A stretch of DNA of 64,000 nucleotides from NCBI GenBank assembly GCA_015501055.1, contig JADNYV010000003.1, positions 744,001 to 808,000 of the forward strand, given 5' to 3'. Position numbers and translations under genes: made by a program. Below the pieces are notes generated by a model, which saw nothing but the letters and a program-made list of their open reading frames with translations, was not told the DNA's origin and did no database searches. Positions 11,576 to 22,752 of the stretch are shown piece by piece. Every line of letters starts with the position of its first letter. The first letter of the stretch is position 1. This DNA comes from Mucidula mucida (Eukaryota > Basidiomycota > Agaricomycetes > Agaricales > Physalacriaceae).

Positions 11576-12099
11576 TTCTGTATGTTTTTGCCTTGTCAAA
11601 GGGGAAGGAATGGCAAGGAATGGCCGCGAGAAAGGAACAGCTTCGTGTCGGTTTGTGGATGTCTTCAGTCAGTAAACATTCCGCGCTGCTTATATTCGCC
11701 AAGTGGGCCTTGAAAATGAGGACCTGCACAGTCACCTATGCGATCACTGATCGCCAGAAATATCGCCTTAGTCATTGTATAAGGACGTTTCTTATTGGCT
11801 ACCAAGTGAGTACCCTTCAGGTCAATGTCACCGCCAGGCAAAAGATTAGGACATGTTTGGCAGTTCGTCGCGTCTACCTGTAACTGTACAAATGTGATGC
11901 CGTGTTATACTAGGTAAAGCCTATGTGGCAGTCACCGCACACAAGTAAATGGAGCAGTCAAGAATTCCAGACTGACGCCACAGTCAGACGCATCAAGACC
12001 TTTCAGTGAAATTGCAAGGGCGACATTGGAAACGCTACTACTGCGAAGGTGCTTGGCGTTCCGTTCTCCCTGAACCTGAGCGATAGCCAGATCGCAGTT
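11576..12099. other. Intergenic, promoter side of the ZIP gene
   Basis: About 520 bases between the ZIP gene start and the 3' end of RPF1. Short frames only; no repeat or recognisable motif seen. Confidence 0.4.
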
Positions 12100-13403
12100 C
12101 TACAAAAAGAACGTTTTCCGTGTGGTCTCTAGCTCAGGCTGGAACGCTATCAGTAACACGAAACATATACCCGAACAGTAACGAACCTTCCACGCCCACA
12201 GGAATTCGTCTCCTTTTGGTGGGACAATCTTTCCCTCTTCCTTTTTGTCCTCCTCCTCATCACCAGAGTCGAACTCCAGCGGTTTTGGCGCTTCCCCAAA
12301 GTTCTTCACTGCGGGTATGCCTTTTCTCAACGATCGCAATTTGAGCGTGAACCGCGGCCCGATCTCTTGCAACGCCACCTTTTCCGTCGAGCGGAAAGCA
12401 TACCTATTCAGCCTTCAATCTTAGCGGACAACAAGTATACATCGGGACGCACCGATGTCGTCTGAAGAACAAAAAGTCGCGTTGATTGTGTAACGTCACG
12501 ACCTGGCGTCCCTCGAATTCTGGCATGGGCGGGAAGAGTGTCTGGAACAGCCGTCCAACACTGTTTCCTAGCCGGGTAACAAAGTTGTTCAATACGAGTT
12601 CCGGAAAATGCGATGTCGCTCGTGCATGTCCCTACGAACATCAAGTCAGTTGAGATACCCGGTAGAGGGAACGTTGCTAACATATATCTGTTTCGTGAGT
12701 TCAATTGAGGTGAGCTTAAAGTACGCAGTCGGACCACTAGGAAGGTGGATCAAAGTAATGGCATCTATAGCAATCAGCCAAAAGACTAGAGACCTGTGGA
12801 TCTGACGCACTTGGTTTCTTCATATCTTCATTTACAACGCACATATGTTTGTACCCTCTCCCCGCCGCCCATCCCGCTATCCGTCCCATCTCAAAGCCTT
12901 TTCCTTTCTTTCGTCGGATGAATTCAGCACCAGGAAACACCCCGACGAGCTCGTCGCAGAAATCATATGTTGACTTTGAGGCTTTGGGCGAAGTGGTGAT
13001 GAGAATCTTTGGAGGGATGCTGGGATCCTCGGTGGACGTGAAATAGTCGGCAAAAGGATCGTTGGCAATGTCGGCAGCAGCCTCGTCAGTGATCCCGCCC
13101 GAGCCAGATCCCGACGCCTCTGCTGATGGGTCGGCGGTCAGAAACGACGGGTCAAACTCGCGCATATTGTCTAGTGTGCGTGGTACATTTTCTGCAAGTC
13201 GTTTCTGAAATCCAAATCAGTATTTTCAGCATTACCGAGTCGCGTTCGCGCACTTTCTTTGCAGCAGGATCTTTTGCTTCCAATTTGGCCTGTGCAAGCC
13301 GTCTCTCGAGTTTTCGTTGTCCTTTGGCTTTTTTTGCTTTGCGGGCCATTTCTTCCCGCTTCATTTTGTTTTTGATAAGCGACGGTTCAAGTGTGGGCGC
13401 CAT
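12100..13403 (-). CDS. RPF1: Ribosome biogenesis factor Rpf1 (Brix domain)
   Basis: Nucleolar protein needed for 60S subunit assembly and 27S pre-rRNA processing (known for the family). The start [20 protein letters not shown] is followed by a Lys/Arg-rich helix, a spacer, and the Brix domain opening [19 protein letters not shown]. It continues [18 protein letters not shown] and [20 protein letters not shown]. Later exons carry [19 protein letters not shown], the [20 protein letters not shown] motif typical of Brix proteins, and [17 protein letters not shown]. The terminal exon encodes [12 protein letters not shown]. Five or so short introns; the exon around 12600-12800 (threonine/isoleucine-rich beta strands) is only approximately placed. 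Confidence 0.92.
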
Positions 13404-13538
13404 CGTAGTAGGAGCGTCTCAATGTAAGCAACTGGTGGAAGGAAGAAAAGTGAAATGATGTGACGTCACATTATGTCACGCCAACTGAAAAGAAATATGT
13501 ACATTAGACTCCAGTCTATTTCAAGATGTAGAGAAAAG

Positions 13539-15588
13539 CTATGAACTGTCATCATCTTCCTCGTCGTACTCCTCTTCATCATCATCTTCTCCCTCAGGTT
13601 CATCCATCGCTTCTTTGAGCTAAGGAATTTTGTCAGCCGCCACCTCCCGTCATCGCAGGTTCACGAACCATTTCGATGAGCTCATGACATTCGTTTAGAT
13701 GTGCCATAACGATGCCTTGTCCTTCCGGTATGGAACCGTCTATTCCTATAAATTTCCCGTCCTTCCTCATCGACTCGATCTGGTGAAGAGCGAGTTGATA
13801 CTACATCATCATGTTAATGATGAGTCCGAATTGCCATGTTGTAGGAAGGGGGTGCAGGAAGAGGAATGAAAGACAATGAAGGACCACGCACGGGATAGAG
13901 ATCACGGGGACTAAACGGTCCACCGTATTTCAATACTTCATTCAAGCATTTCTTAACAGTGTTTAACTTGTTGGCCTGTATCGAGGCGGTGAGAAGCGAA
14001 AGCTAAACATAGAGCGAAGAACTCGCAATAGGCATCAGTTCTTCAGAGACCGGTTCACTCGAAGATAGCAGTCGGTATATCAGGCCATAGCATCGTCGCA
14101 AAAGGTACAAAAGGACCTGAAATAGCATTAGAAAACGTTCACAACGGTTAGAGCGGTGAGTCCTTACGTATTGACCCTCTGGACGATTGCCCTCAGAATC
14201 CAAGAACTTGCCATCCACCCTCATTTTGTCAATTTCTTGTAGACTGAGAGAATAATTCCACAAGTCGGTTTCGCGCAAGCTCCATCGGTGAGTGAGGACT
14301 AGGCCCTCCAATTCGGCGCGGATCTCACTGAGTCGATCATGGATAGGTTTCAGGGAAGAGGGAACGTTTTTCGAGTCCTCATTCGCCTTGATTTCTTGAG
14401 CAATCTCGAAACATTCCTCCAACAGAGAGGAGCAGACTGCCTGTGAAGATGGCACCATACCGCCGGGTCCAAGAAATCGTCCGTCGACGCGTTTACTACA
14501 TTGAACAAATATCATCAGTTAGCGGTCACCGTTCGGAGAGTTGGGTGCCCCCCGTGGATAGAGTCACAGACTAGATGGAAAGTGGTACTCAACGAATCAA
14601 TTTTTCGGAGTTCCTCCTGTAGTGGTTTGAGTTCAGCCTTGTGAGAGCCTTCTTTCGCAGCCAGGGCCACAAGCTGTCGTCTTATATTGACGAGTCTTTC
14701 GTGGATGGGGATAAGTTCGGGCGAGAGAACCGATAAACCTTCTTGTAGAGAGCGAACTATTCCGTCTGTACACAAACGGCGTCAGAAGACATGTCTGAAG
14801 GCAATAATACGTTCACCTTACCGCATTCACCAAGTTGGCGTTCAAGAAGTTTGGTCAGGGACTCCGGATGCTTTCCAGCAGTCGCATCCCTCTGCACAAT
14901 TTGTCGAAGATCGCTGAGCCGTCGCTGAAAAGGAGCAAGATCGGACTCGTTGTAGACTCCCGACTCTGTCATGTGGTTCAAGATTTGCTAAAAGAACGAC
15001 GGTCTTTAGTACAAGATCATTCGGGATAATTCATTCCGCTGCAATAAATGAAGCGAGATGGTCATGTGCGGCAAGTTACGCGACCATCTCGCGTTTCTTC
15101 AATAAGAAAGACTTACTCGCATAGACGCAATCTGAGAATAGATAGCGGGTGTGTCCCTCGTCTTGCCAATGGTAAGATAGAACAACGAAAGTAATGTGAA
15201 GACATCGGCCAGGGTGGTATCGAGTCTATTGTTGTAAATATCGTTGTCATTTCTGACGTCGTTCAATTTAGACACTGGGAACAGATGCCTGGATGAGATA
15301 CGGCAATGGCGATAATGGGATGTTAAACTTGCCTTGCTTCACGACGGCCTGGTACAGAGAGTTGACATCTGAGGCTTTAATGAATTCGGCACGATTCTTC
15401 TTGAGTGCTGTAAGCCTATTCCGAATGCTACAGCGAGTGTAATTGAGAAACTCGGCGATCTAGCGGGAGTGAAAACCGTACTTGATGACAGCTTCAAGAA
15501 TAGGTAATTCTGCACCATTAACACGGTCAGTTAGTCGAGATGGACGAGATAGATATGGCATACCCTCCTGAGGTATTTGACCAGCCAT
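13539..15588 (-). CDS. DUF2408-type fungal protein with three internal repeats and acidic tail
   Basis: No biochemical role known to me. The protein is helical throughout and repeats one motif three times: KRVDGRFLGPGGMVPSSQ, KMRVDGKFLDSEGNRPEGQ and SMRKDGKFIGIDGSIPEGQ. Each repeat is followed by a Leu-rich helix with a Glu/Arg-x-Cys, such as LLEECFEIAQEIK. Upstream exons include RIAEFLNYTRCSIRNRL and LDTTLADVFTLLSLFYLTIG. The C-terminus is a Glu/Asp run (EPEGEDDDEEEYDEEDDDSS). Start choice: MAGQIPQEGMPYLSRPSR from 15588, joined by a GTTAAT-donor intron to the IAEFLN exon; the internal Met at 15561 is the alternative. The family assignment rests on memory of DUF2408 proteins, and function is unassigned. 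Confidence 0.75.
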
Positions 15589-15920
15589 TCATGTATAGAT
15601 GGATGAGAAAGGCAAGTCGTAGTACAAGTCAGACCCGGCGTGCCGCATTGTATCATGCCGGCACGGCTGCACGTGCAAGTCTCCCTGGTCATCTCGCAGA
15701 TCTTCCACTGCCTTGAGGACGCAAAAAGAGCTGAATTAAACATGCAGGGAGCGTGATGTAAATAGATACCAAATATAATAAATTATCCGTAATTTTCAGC
15801 GCTGAGACACCGTGGCCATTGCTCGACACAGCCACGTGCCCAAAGTGGTGTTATAAACGACAGCCGTTGCCCAATCTCTCTCCATCGTTGCATCCTCCAT
15901 CGCGACCAACCTCATCGACA

Positions 15921-16571
15921 ATGACTGACAAGATCAGAGAGGTACGCCAGCGTCGCCGATGCTCGTGTATGCCGTCTTATCGTCGTCTGCCCAGAAATTG
16001 AACAACCTCCGCGTCGAGGCCGACAACGCAGTCACTCGCGCGGAAGAGGCCGAGGCCAAGAACAAGAAATACGAGCAGCTCATCCTCGAAAAGGACCAAG
16101 AGATTACCTCGCTGCATCACAAACTCGGCGTGCTCGATGGCGAGCTAGAGAAGACTGAAGCAAAGCTAGCTGAATACAAAGCGGCTCAGGAGGAGGGCGA
16201 GCATTCCAAGACAACAAACGAGGGTCTGCTTCGGAAGATACAGCTGTTAGAAGAGGAGCTCGATAACGCTGAGAAGAACGTCAAGGAGACTGTCGAGAAG
16301 TAGGTCCTCTGTTCGCTTTGTGCGCCGCTCTGCTGATTGCCCCGCGATCTAGACTACGACAAGTCGACGTCAAGGCGGAGCACTTTGAGCGCCAGGTAGG
16401 CCGCGTTGAGCAGGAGCGCGATATGTGGGAGAAGAAGTACGAGGTACGTGGTCGTTCTTCGTCGCGCCCTACTCGATCTGACATGTCTCGCAACCGCAGG
16501 AAGAGAACGCAAAGTACGTCAAGTCAAAAGCGGAACTCGAAGAACTCGTTGCAACGATGGAAGGGCTTTAA
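15921..16571 (+). CDS. TPM1: Tropomyosin (Cdc8/Tpm1-like)
   Basis: Coiled-coil protein that lies along actin filaments and stabilises cables and the cytokinetic ring. Exon 1 encodes only MTDKIRE. The next exon begins KLNNLRVEADNAVTRAEEAE and continues as an unbroken heptad pattern through HHKLGVLDGELEKTEAKLAE and QLLEEELDNAEKNVKET. Two more exons give LRQVDVKAEHFERQVGRVEQ and EENAKYVKSKAELEELVATM, ending EGL. At about 161 residues it matches fungal tropomyosins, which are shorter than animal ones. There are no prolines in the rod, as expected. Three introns, all with canonical borders. Confidence 0.95.
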
Positions 16572-17089
16572 TGTGGTCTCACGCACACCCCTTATCCTAT
16601 CTCCATCGTCTGTATCACCACTTGATGACCCCCACGTCGTATCATTCTCTGCGGTTTCTCTTAGTTTTCTAATTGCACTACATTCAATGGATTTTGTTTT
16701 CTAATCGCCCTCGAGGGCCTACACGCGTCACTTATTGTTTCGTCACAGTGCGTTCCTTTCGCTATTCGAATCTCAATCCAAGTTGCCGCGCGCAATCAGT
16801 CCTGTTATCAAGTTCCGAGAATGCAGCGCGCATGGCTACTTTGAATGCGCTCGGGGATCGCGGATACTCACAGTCAATCGTGCTCATTGTATGCGGCCCC
16901 GGCAGTCAAAGGGCCGTGTATATCATCCTGCGAAGGCTCTATTTTAGCAGAAATCGTACACGCCCCCTTTACACGTTCTTGGGACGTCAACTTGGTACGC
17001 ATGCTAAGGCTAACTTCTCTCCTCGAACCATGCAGTCTTTTAGTCCGTGGGCAAGCCGGCATACTTTTCCTTCCTACGAGTGAGGGAGA

Positions 17090-17097
17090 TATATAAA
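17090..17097 (+). promoter_or_regulatory. TATA box of the secreted ribonuclease gene
   Basis: TATATAAA lies 35 bases upstream of the ATG at 17132. This is a well-placed TATA for a regulated secreted-enzyme gene, and implies a very short 5' leader. Confidence 0.6.
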
Positions 17098-17131
17098 TGT
17101 AACGAACCTTGCCAGGTTATCACTGAAAGCA

Positions 17132-17697
17132 ATGGTTCAGCTCTTCAGTCTCGCGATTACCGCCATTCTCGCTGCCGTTTCGGTGGCGTCCCCCATCGAA
17201 ATTACTCCCCGTGGGTGGCCACTAGGAAGCGTCAACTGTGGCGGCGCAGTGCACTCCTTGTCCGCCGTTATGTCGGCCACGTCTAGTGGTTTCGCCCACG
17301 TCGGACGTCCCATTGGGTCTAGTAAGTTTGTGGCTTTCATGATTCAACGACTCATGTCTGATATTTCACAGATAGCTATCCTCATGCATTCAACAACTTT
17401 GAAGGTCTGAAGATGTGGTGCCCATCCTCGGAGCAATCATCCATGTTCGAGGTCAGTGTCGAAACACCGAACTTGATCTCTTCAGCCAACCCTTGTTAGT
17501 ATCCTATTCTCTCCAGTGGCACATATAGCGGTGGGTCTCCTGGCGCAGATCGCGTCATTTTTTCGAGCCGAGGGACATACTGCGCGTAAGTCTCTTCCGC
17601 TCTTCAAGTTATCGAAGAGAAATCAACTCATCTGTGCAGTGTCGTTACCCACACCGGTGCTTCTGGAAACAACTTTGTCTCTTGCGCTGGCGATTGA
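17132..17697 (+). CDS. Secreted guanyl-specific ribonuclease, RNase T1/F1/Po1 family
   Basis: Extracellular RNase cutting 3' of guanosine (known for the family). The signal peptide is MVQLFSLAITAILAAVSVAS; a short segment then precedes the mature VNCGG start. Four exons join to give SYPHAFNNFEG (the Tyr/His pair of the active site), FE followed by YPILSSGTYSGG (catalytic Glu), SPGADRVIF (catalytic Arg) and VVTHTGASGNNF (catalytic His). The end is SCAGD. Cys residues near NCGG, MWCPS, TYCAV and FVSCAG suggest disulfides like those of Pleurotus RNase Po1. All catalytic positions of the T1 fold are present, so an active enzyme is expected. The second intron ends at TTGTTAG, the choice that restores YPIL. 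Confidence 0.88.
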
Positions 17698-18272
17698 GCA
17701 TTGGCCTGTCCGCCTTCTATATTCCATCCATCGGAAATATGAGACAAAATAAGCATTATCTCTAAACCTTCCCATGAAGTATGGAAAATCTGAGACGTGC
17801 ACGCAGAGTCAACCTAGGTGATAAATAGTCAGGCTCACAATGAAACATACTGCAAACTCTTGTGTCAATCCAAATCGCAGTCGCACTCAGCGAGTGTTGG
17901 TTATCCCATACCAAGTTGGTAGTTTGTTCAGTCTCACGATCCGTTTCTCCCTCTGATTCGAGCACTCGATGCGTATAGATCTGTTTGGCGGAGAGGTTTG
18001 TTCAATGGGCACTAAGCCACTTCCTTTTCCCAGTGCCGACTCGCTTGGTAATTGCGTATTGATTTTTTCGAATGCTCTGCTGTGTTAACACGATGCTTGA
18101 GGCTCCACTTCGAAGTTGAATCGGTTGACTGGCTGGCAGCCCGTTTGGACCAATGAGAAAGAACCATTCTAGGATTCTTTGCCAGCCGAAGTTGAAGAGT
18201 GTTCAATTAATTGCGAGGCAACCGGCCAATGATCAGCGGGGATGGATCTATTATCACAATACTTATACCATG
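17698..18272. other. Intergenic, no feature seen
   Basis: About 575 bases between the 3' ends of the ribonuclease and the deaminase genes. Small frames occur on both strands without domain similarity. Confidence 0.4.
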
Positions 18273-19373
18273 TTACTGCACAAACCTCGATTTCATGCTC
18301 ATATCCGCCACGTTGCGGATTTCATCCTCGTTCAGCCCGAGGCCAAGCGGTTGGGGTGCCATGAGAAGAGCGTACTCCGACAGGAGAGAATTTCGGAAGG
18401 GAAGAATGTCATCAGTCTGCAAAAGCCTTAGTGTCCTCTTGAGCAGCAAAGTAAAAGGAGCTGACGCAGATAGCGGTTGGATGACCGCTCTTGAGATATG
18501 CAGCAATGTGATGAGCATCAAGAGATTCAACCGTTTTGCACAGGAGGTTTGAAGAGAGACAGATCTCAATCGGAATCTTCTTTTCCAAGGTGATTGACTG
18601 CGCTTCAGCATCAAGGAATGTGGCATGGCCAAGTCGATCGGGAGGTATAGAGAGGAATTTGAGGGTTTCGGATGGAGGATTTGAGGACGTCTTTCGGGAT
18701 TTGATCAACGTAATGACTGAAAATGCGCATATATGGTACTTACCTCCGCAATATGTAGCGTTACTGATAGTCCGTTCTCTTTGGCCTCCTTGAAAAGACG
18801 GCAAAACACGTCAACGTCTCCAACCCAGGGATCACCACACAAGTCGACTCCGACAACTCTACGTCCCTCACGCTTCAAATCAATGGCTATTTGGATACAC
18901 TCCCTAGCGATATCCTCCGCCATCCTTCTATCCAAGCTGACAATCAAGGCGGCTTGGTCTGCTGGGTATTTCTCTACTTCATCTAAAACGGCCTTCACAT
19001 AATCTCTGCGGCTCATTGTGTCTGTCGCCTTAGGCGTGCTGCGAAGTTCCAAGTAAGCGCATTGTGGCTCGGGACCGTCCAAGAATTCGCCCAGAACGGC
19101 ACGCGCTATTCGAGCGAGCGCGGGAGGAGTGGTGGTTAACGCGTAGATCGCGGGGAACAGATTGAAAAAATCAGCTATGACATTGAGCTCGGTATGAACA
19201 TCCGGCAGAGTAACACCGGCTTCTGAGGCAAGTTCATAGAGAACGTCGAGCGGAATCGATCCATTGAGATGCGCATGGAGCTCTGCTTTCGGAAGGCTTT
19301 GTAGGAAAGAAATTTGAGAGGCGGAGAGTGAGTCTAGTGCGGCGAGTGCTGGACCAGATATATTGTTCGACAT
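18273..19373 (-). CDS. Adenosine deaminase-like, probably N6-methyl-AMP deaminase (ADAL type)
   Basis: Metal-dependent hydrolase of the adenosine/AMP deaminase superfamily. The start is MSNNISGPALAALDSL. The zinc motif is in PKAELHAHLNGS (HxH). Next come YLELRSTPK, VVGVDLCGDP, then LHIAE (third His plus catalytic Glu) at the end of exon 1. Exons 2 and 3 give PPDRLGHATF, IPIEICLSSN and HPTAIC joined to TDD (metal Asp). The C-terminus is NEDEIRNVADMSMKSRFVQ. The ELHAHLNGS form and length (about 350 residues) fit the ADAL/MAPDA branch, which removes the methylamine from N6-methyl-AMP, better than classical adenosine deaminase. All catalytic residues are present; two introns. Confidence 0.88.
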
Positions 19374-19626
19374 TGAAATGTATGGTTGGGCAAATGTGCT
19401 TCTCTATTTCTTCGCAGATTTAGCGATGAGTCACAACCAGGGACTGGGCATCTTCACCGTGTGAGCTACGGTCCGCTCTTACTCCTGTGGGCGACTGCAG
19501 ATATACTATCGCCGGATAGTAGGACAAGGCGAGGAATTTGACTTAGGATTTGGAATCTAGAAGATGACCGTAGTGATCAAACCTTGGAAAACACACGTGA
19601 TCGTGAGTTCTTGCTCTTCGACCTCC

Positions 19627-20696
19627 ATGAGCTATGGGACCAGCTTTCGCTACGCTATCCGAAGAATAAGCACTTCAACCACGCCGCTTCCTGTCATATA
19701 TGCCGATAAAGGTGTCGTCGTTATCAACAAGCCGTCCGGCCTTGTTAGCCAAGGTTCTCTACAAGAAAATGATGCCTTAAATGGCGTTTTAAGTGGTCTG
19801 TTCATTTGACCGTATCCTCCAAACAATGCTTATTTCTTGCAAGATATTAAACGGACCTACAACTACAATCATGACCTAATGCCCGTGCATCGTCTTGACA
19901 AGGTAAGAATTTTGTGGTCGAGACGACTGGCGGGAATGAAAAATTTAGATGACTACAGGTTGTCTTCTCCTTGCAACGACTCCCCATATGTCTCGCGAAC
20001 TATCTAGACAGTTTCAGCAGGGCCTTATTGAAAAGACGTATCTCGCAGTTGTTCATGGTGTTCCAAGTCAAAGCGGCACAATCCGAAAAGCGCTAATGCT
20101 TCGGAACGGACGCGTTTCCGCCACCGACAAAGGAAAAGAATCTATAACGTCTTGGGAATTGTTAGGACATGTACGAAACTCGTACTCTAACATTGCTCGT
20201 CGCTTGCTCACTCTTTACAGTCGGGTCGCCGAGCTTTGCTTCGCCTTAAACTGATAACCGGCCACAAACATCAGCTACGCGTTCATTTATCTCGCGTTCT
20301 CGGATGTAAGTGCACTCATGTCCGGTCTGTCTGCGGCTAAATGTCCATCCTTAAAAGTTCCAATCGTCGGCGATGCCCTATATGGCACACCGTCGGATGC
20401 CTCTGCAGCGCACATGCTTCTCCACTCGTCATATGCTTCAATGATTGTAAGTGTTCTAACCCAAATACTTGGTATATTCTCATGGTTCCTGTCTCAAGCG
20501 TTTCCGACCTGATGGTCCTCATAAACGATATACCCTCGGTATTCGTTGTTCTCCTCCACCCGAGTTTCTCGATGCATGTTCGTCGTTTGCTCTCGGAGTG
20601 CCTGAACAGGATGCGAGGGGCTGTGTGGTTATCAACGGAGTTCAAATGGGGCATGGCGATGTCCTCCCACTCGAGGGCCGATGGGTTGGGTCTTGA
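19627..20696 (+). CDS. RluA-family pseudouridine synthase, probably mitochondrial
   Basis: Converts uridine to pseudouridine in RNA. The N-terminus MSYGTSFRYAIRRISTSTTP is basic and hydroxylated like a mitochondrial presequence; an in-frame ATG at 19564 is the alternative start. The catalytic fold begins PVIYADKGVVVINKPSGLVS. It continues with MPVHRLDK, whose Asp is the catalytic residue, spliced to MTTGCLLLATTPHMS. Later come GLIEKTYLAVVHGVP, LKLITGHKHQLRVHL and PIVGDALYG. The last exon has RPDGPHKRYTLGIR and ends at GRWVGS. Five introns. It resembles the RPUSD4 group, but the target RNA cannot be inferred. Confidence 0.88.
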
Positions 20697-20903
20697 GGGT
20701 TTGCCATTCATAATGTGCTCACTGCTCACACCGGAACTACCTACTGTTTCTTATCTCCACCTAGCGGACACTAGAGAAACTCTTAGACTACCTGTTTCTG
20801 AGTGTGGCGCCATAAGTGCACCACCACGTGATACCATGACGCATCATGGCTGATCGGATCGCTCAGCAATGTCCCTACCATCGTGATTAAATATGTCAGT
20901 TTG

Positions 20904-21537
20904 ATGCTCTTCAGAACTCTTCCACGCACAGCATCTCGTCTCGTATTTAATCGTCGTTCTGCTGATCGTTTCGTGCCAATCCGCAACATGTCTTCCACCC
21001 CAGAACAGATCAACAAGAGTGATGCAGAATGGAGAGCGATACTCTCTCCGGAGCAGGTCTGTCAACGCTTTGTCAAAGTTTCACTACTGAAGTCGGCTCG
21101 TCAGTTCCGTATTCTGAGGCAGAAAGGAACGGAGCGCCCTGGTACGGGCGAATACGACAAGCACAAAGAGGAAGGTGTATATAACTGTGCTGGTTGTGGC
21201 ACAGCTCTCTATAAGAGCACCACCAAGTTCAACGTGAGCGGAGATACGGCTTCTCATTGACCGGATAATGACCCCGCGCTAGAGCGGCTGTGGATGGCCT
21301 GCATTTTTCGACGCGGTACCCGGAGCAGTAGTTCGGCACGAAGACAGGACCCTTGGAATGACTCGCATAGAGATAACGTGTGCAGCCTGTGGCGGTCATC
21401 TAGGACACGTCTTCAAAGGAGAAGGATTCAACACGCCCAGTATGTTCATAATCTGTTACGAGTCGCTTTGCTTACTCTTTCGCTAAGCTGATGAACGTCA
21501 CTGTGTGAACTCCATTTCCCTCAAGTTTACCAAGTAG
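20904..21537 (+). CDS. MXR2: Peptide methionine-R-sulfoxide reductase MsrB
   Basis: Repairs R-methionine sulfoxide in proteins. The start MLFRTLPRTASRLVFNRRSA looks like a mitochondrial targeting sequence; a second Met (MSSTPEQINKSD, 20988) could give a cytosolic form. Exon 2 encodes FRILRQKGTERPGTGEYD and the zinc CxxC in VYNCAGCGTALY. Exon 3 has SGCGWPAFFDAV, EITCAACGGHLGHVF (second CxxC) and GEGFNTP. The last exon gives TDERHCVNSISLKF with the catalytic Cys. Complete by family standards; three introns. It converges on the eIF4E gene, with 128 bp between the stop codons. Confidence 0.93.
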
Positions 21538-21665
21538 TTACGCATTACAGAGCTCAGAATGACATTGCAAGTGAAGTTTCTGGTCAAGATACATTCAAAT
21601 CAGAACCCATGTTGGATACATGTGTGAGTACGGCTACAGAAAAGGCGCGTCATGGCGCTGTTCGG

Positions 21666-22666
21666 TCAACCGCCGTATTCCGGAAACTCGACTTGTCCTG
21701 CATTGAGTCTGGGGGCGATGAGTTCAGCTTGGACAAGTAAAGCAGGCCGCATACCGTTGTTAGATTTGTATTCCATCAAAGTTGATGAAGGGAGGTTGAG
21801 CGCCCGCCTTAACGTGTCTCTGAGATGTTGACTTGTCAGTGAATGCAGCGATAAGCCAAAGGGTAACACACCTGATCTTGTCCCGAAGTTTGATATCTCC
21901 GTCGACGCGATTCCAGAGACTGACGATGTCTTCGTGCTGGCGGACACTGATCGTGCAGCCACAAATCTCTGGCCATTCCGAATCTTGTTCGGATTCGGGC
22001 CGACAGTCGTCGAATTGGTCACCAATGATTGCCAAAACCAGGTCCTCCCATATCCTATCCGCGACTCCTTTCTTGAGGCGTATTATCCATTTGCCTCCGG
22101 AGATGTTCACAGGATCCTCCCATACAGGACGACGGATGCCAGAGTGAAAAAGAAGGTAGTCTGTGGTCGGCTGGATAGACGATGGAGGGGAGAGATGGGT
22201 CCAAAGCGACCAGAACGATTCTACCTAGAATGAATAATATTAAAGACTGTATAACAGAGCAATAGGACGATGACTCACTGAGCTGAATGCCGAAATCTTT
22301 TTGATGCCTTCCTCATAGTTGACAATTTTATTTCCGGGTGCTCGCTGCTGGCGGAACCAGTAGACCCAGCTGCGTCACAAGGTCAGCATAAGCACTGCTC
22401 GGAGAGGTTATACCACGAACATACGTGTTTCTGAGAGGATGCACGGATGGAGAGCCGTTCGTCGACGAGCCGTTGGACGATGCTGCTTTTTCTGTTGAAG
22501 ACGATCGCTCGACGACGCCGGTTGCGGTGACGGACGTGGAAAAGTGTTTCGAGGACGCCAGCCGCGACCGACCATTGGCCGGAACGGCAATGCTCGCTGT
22601 GGCGGACGGTGTCGACGAGTTGGCAAGGAATCGGGATTGAGAGTGATTCGAGAAGTAGTTGGCCAT
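21666..22666 (-). CDS. Class II eIF4E-like cap-binding protein (4EHP/nCBP type)
   Basis: Binds the mRNA 5' cap; class II members usually repress or specialise translation rather than drive bulk initiation. The start MANYFSNHSQSRFLANSSTP is followed by a Ser/Thr-rich tail. The core starts HPLRNTWVYWFRQQRAPGNK, then YEEGIKKISAFSSVESFWSL, DYLLFHSGIRRPVWEDP, NISGGKWIIRLKKG and WEDLVLAIIGDQFDDC. It ends with ISVRQHEDIVSLWNR and DTLRRALNLPSSTLMEY. The RDTLRR.LNLP segment and the F/Y pattern around the first cap-stacking position match 4EHP more closely than eIF4E1. Three or more introns. It diverges from KEI1 with 86 bp between starts. Confidence 0.9.
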
Positions 22667-22752
22667 GAAATAAAAAAATATAATACAAGTCCGAGCAGCG
22701 AGAGTACAAGGCAGGAAAGGCACGTGAGCTGTCCTTTCCTTTCCTCTCTGTC

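Noticed and set aside
17440..17520. A 13-nt microexon in the ribonuclease gene
   Set aside because: A simpler single intron ending at TTGTTAG restores the conserved YPIL strand and frame.
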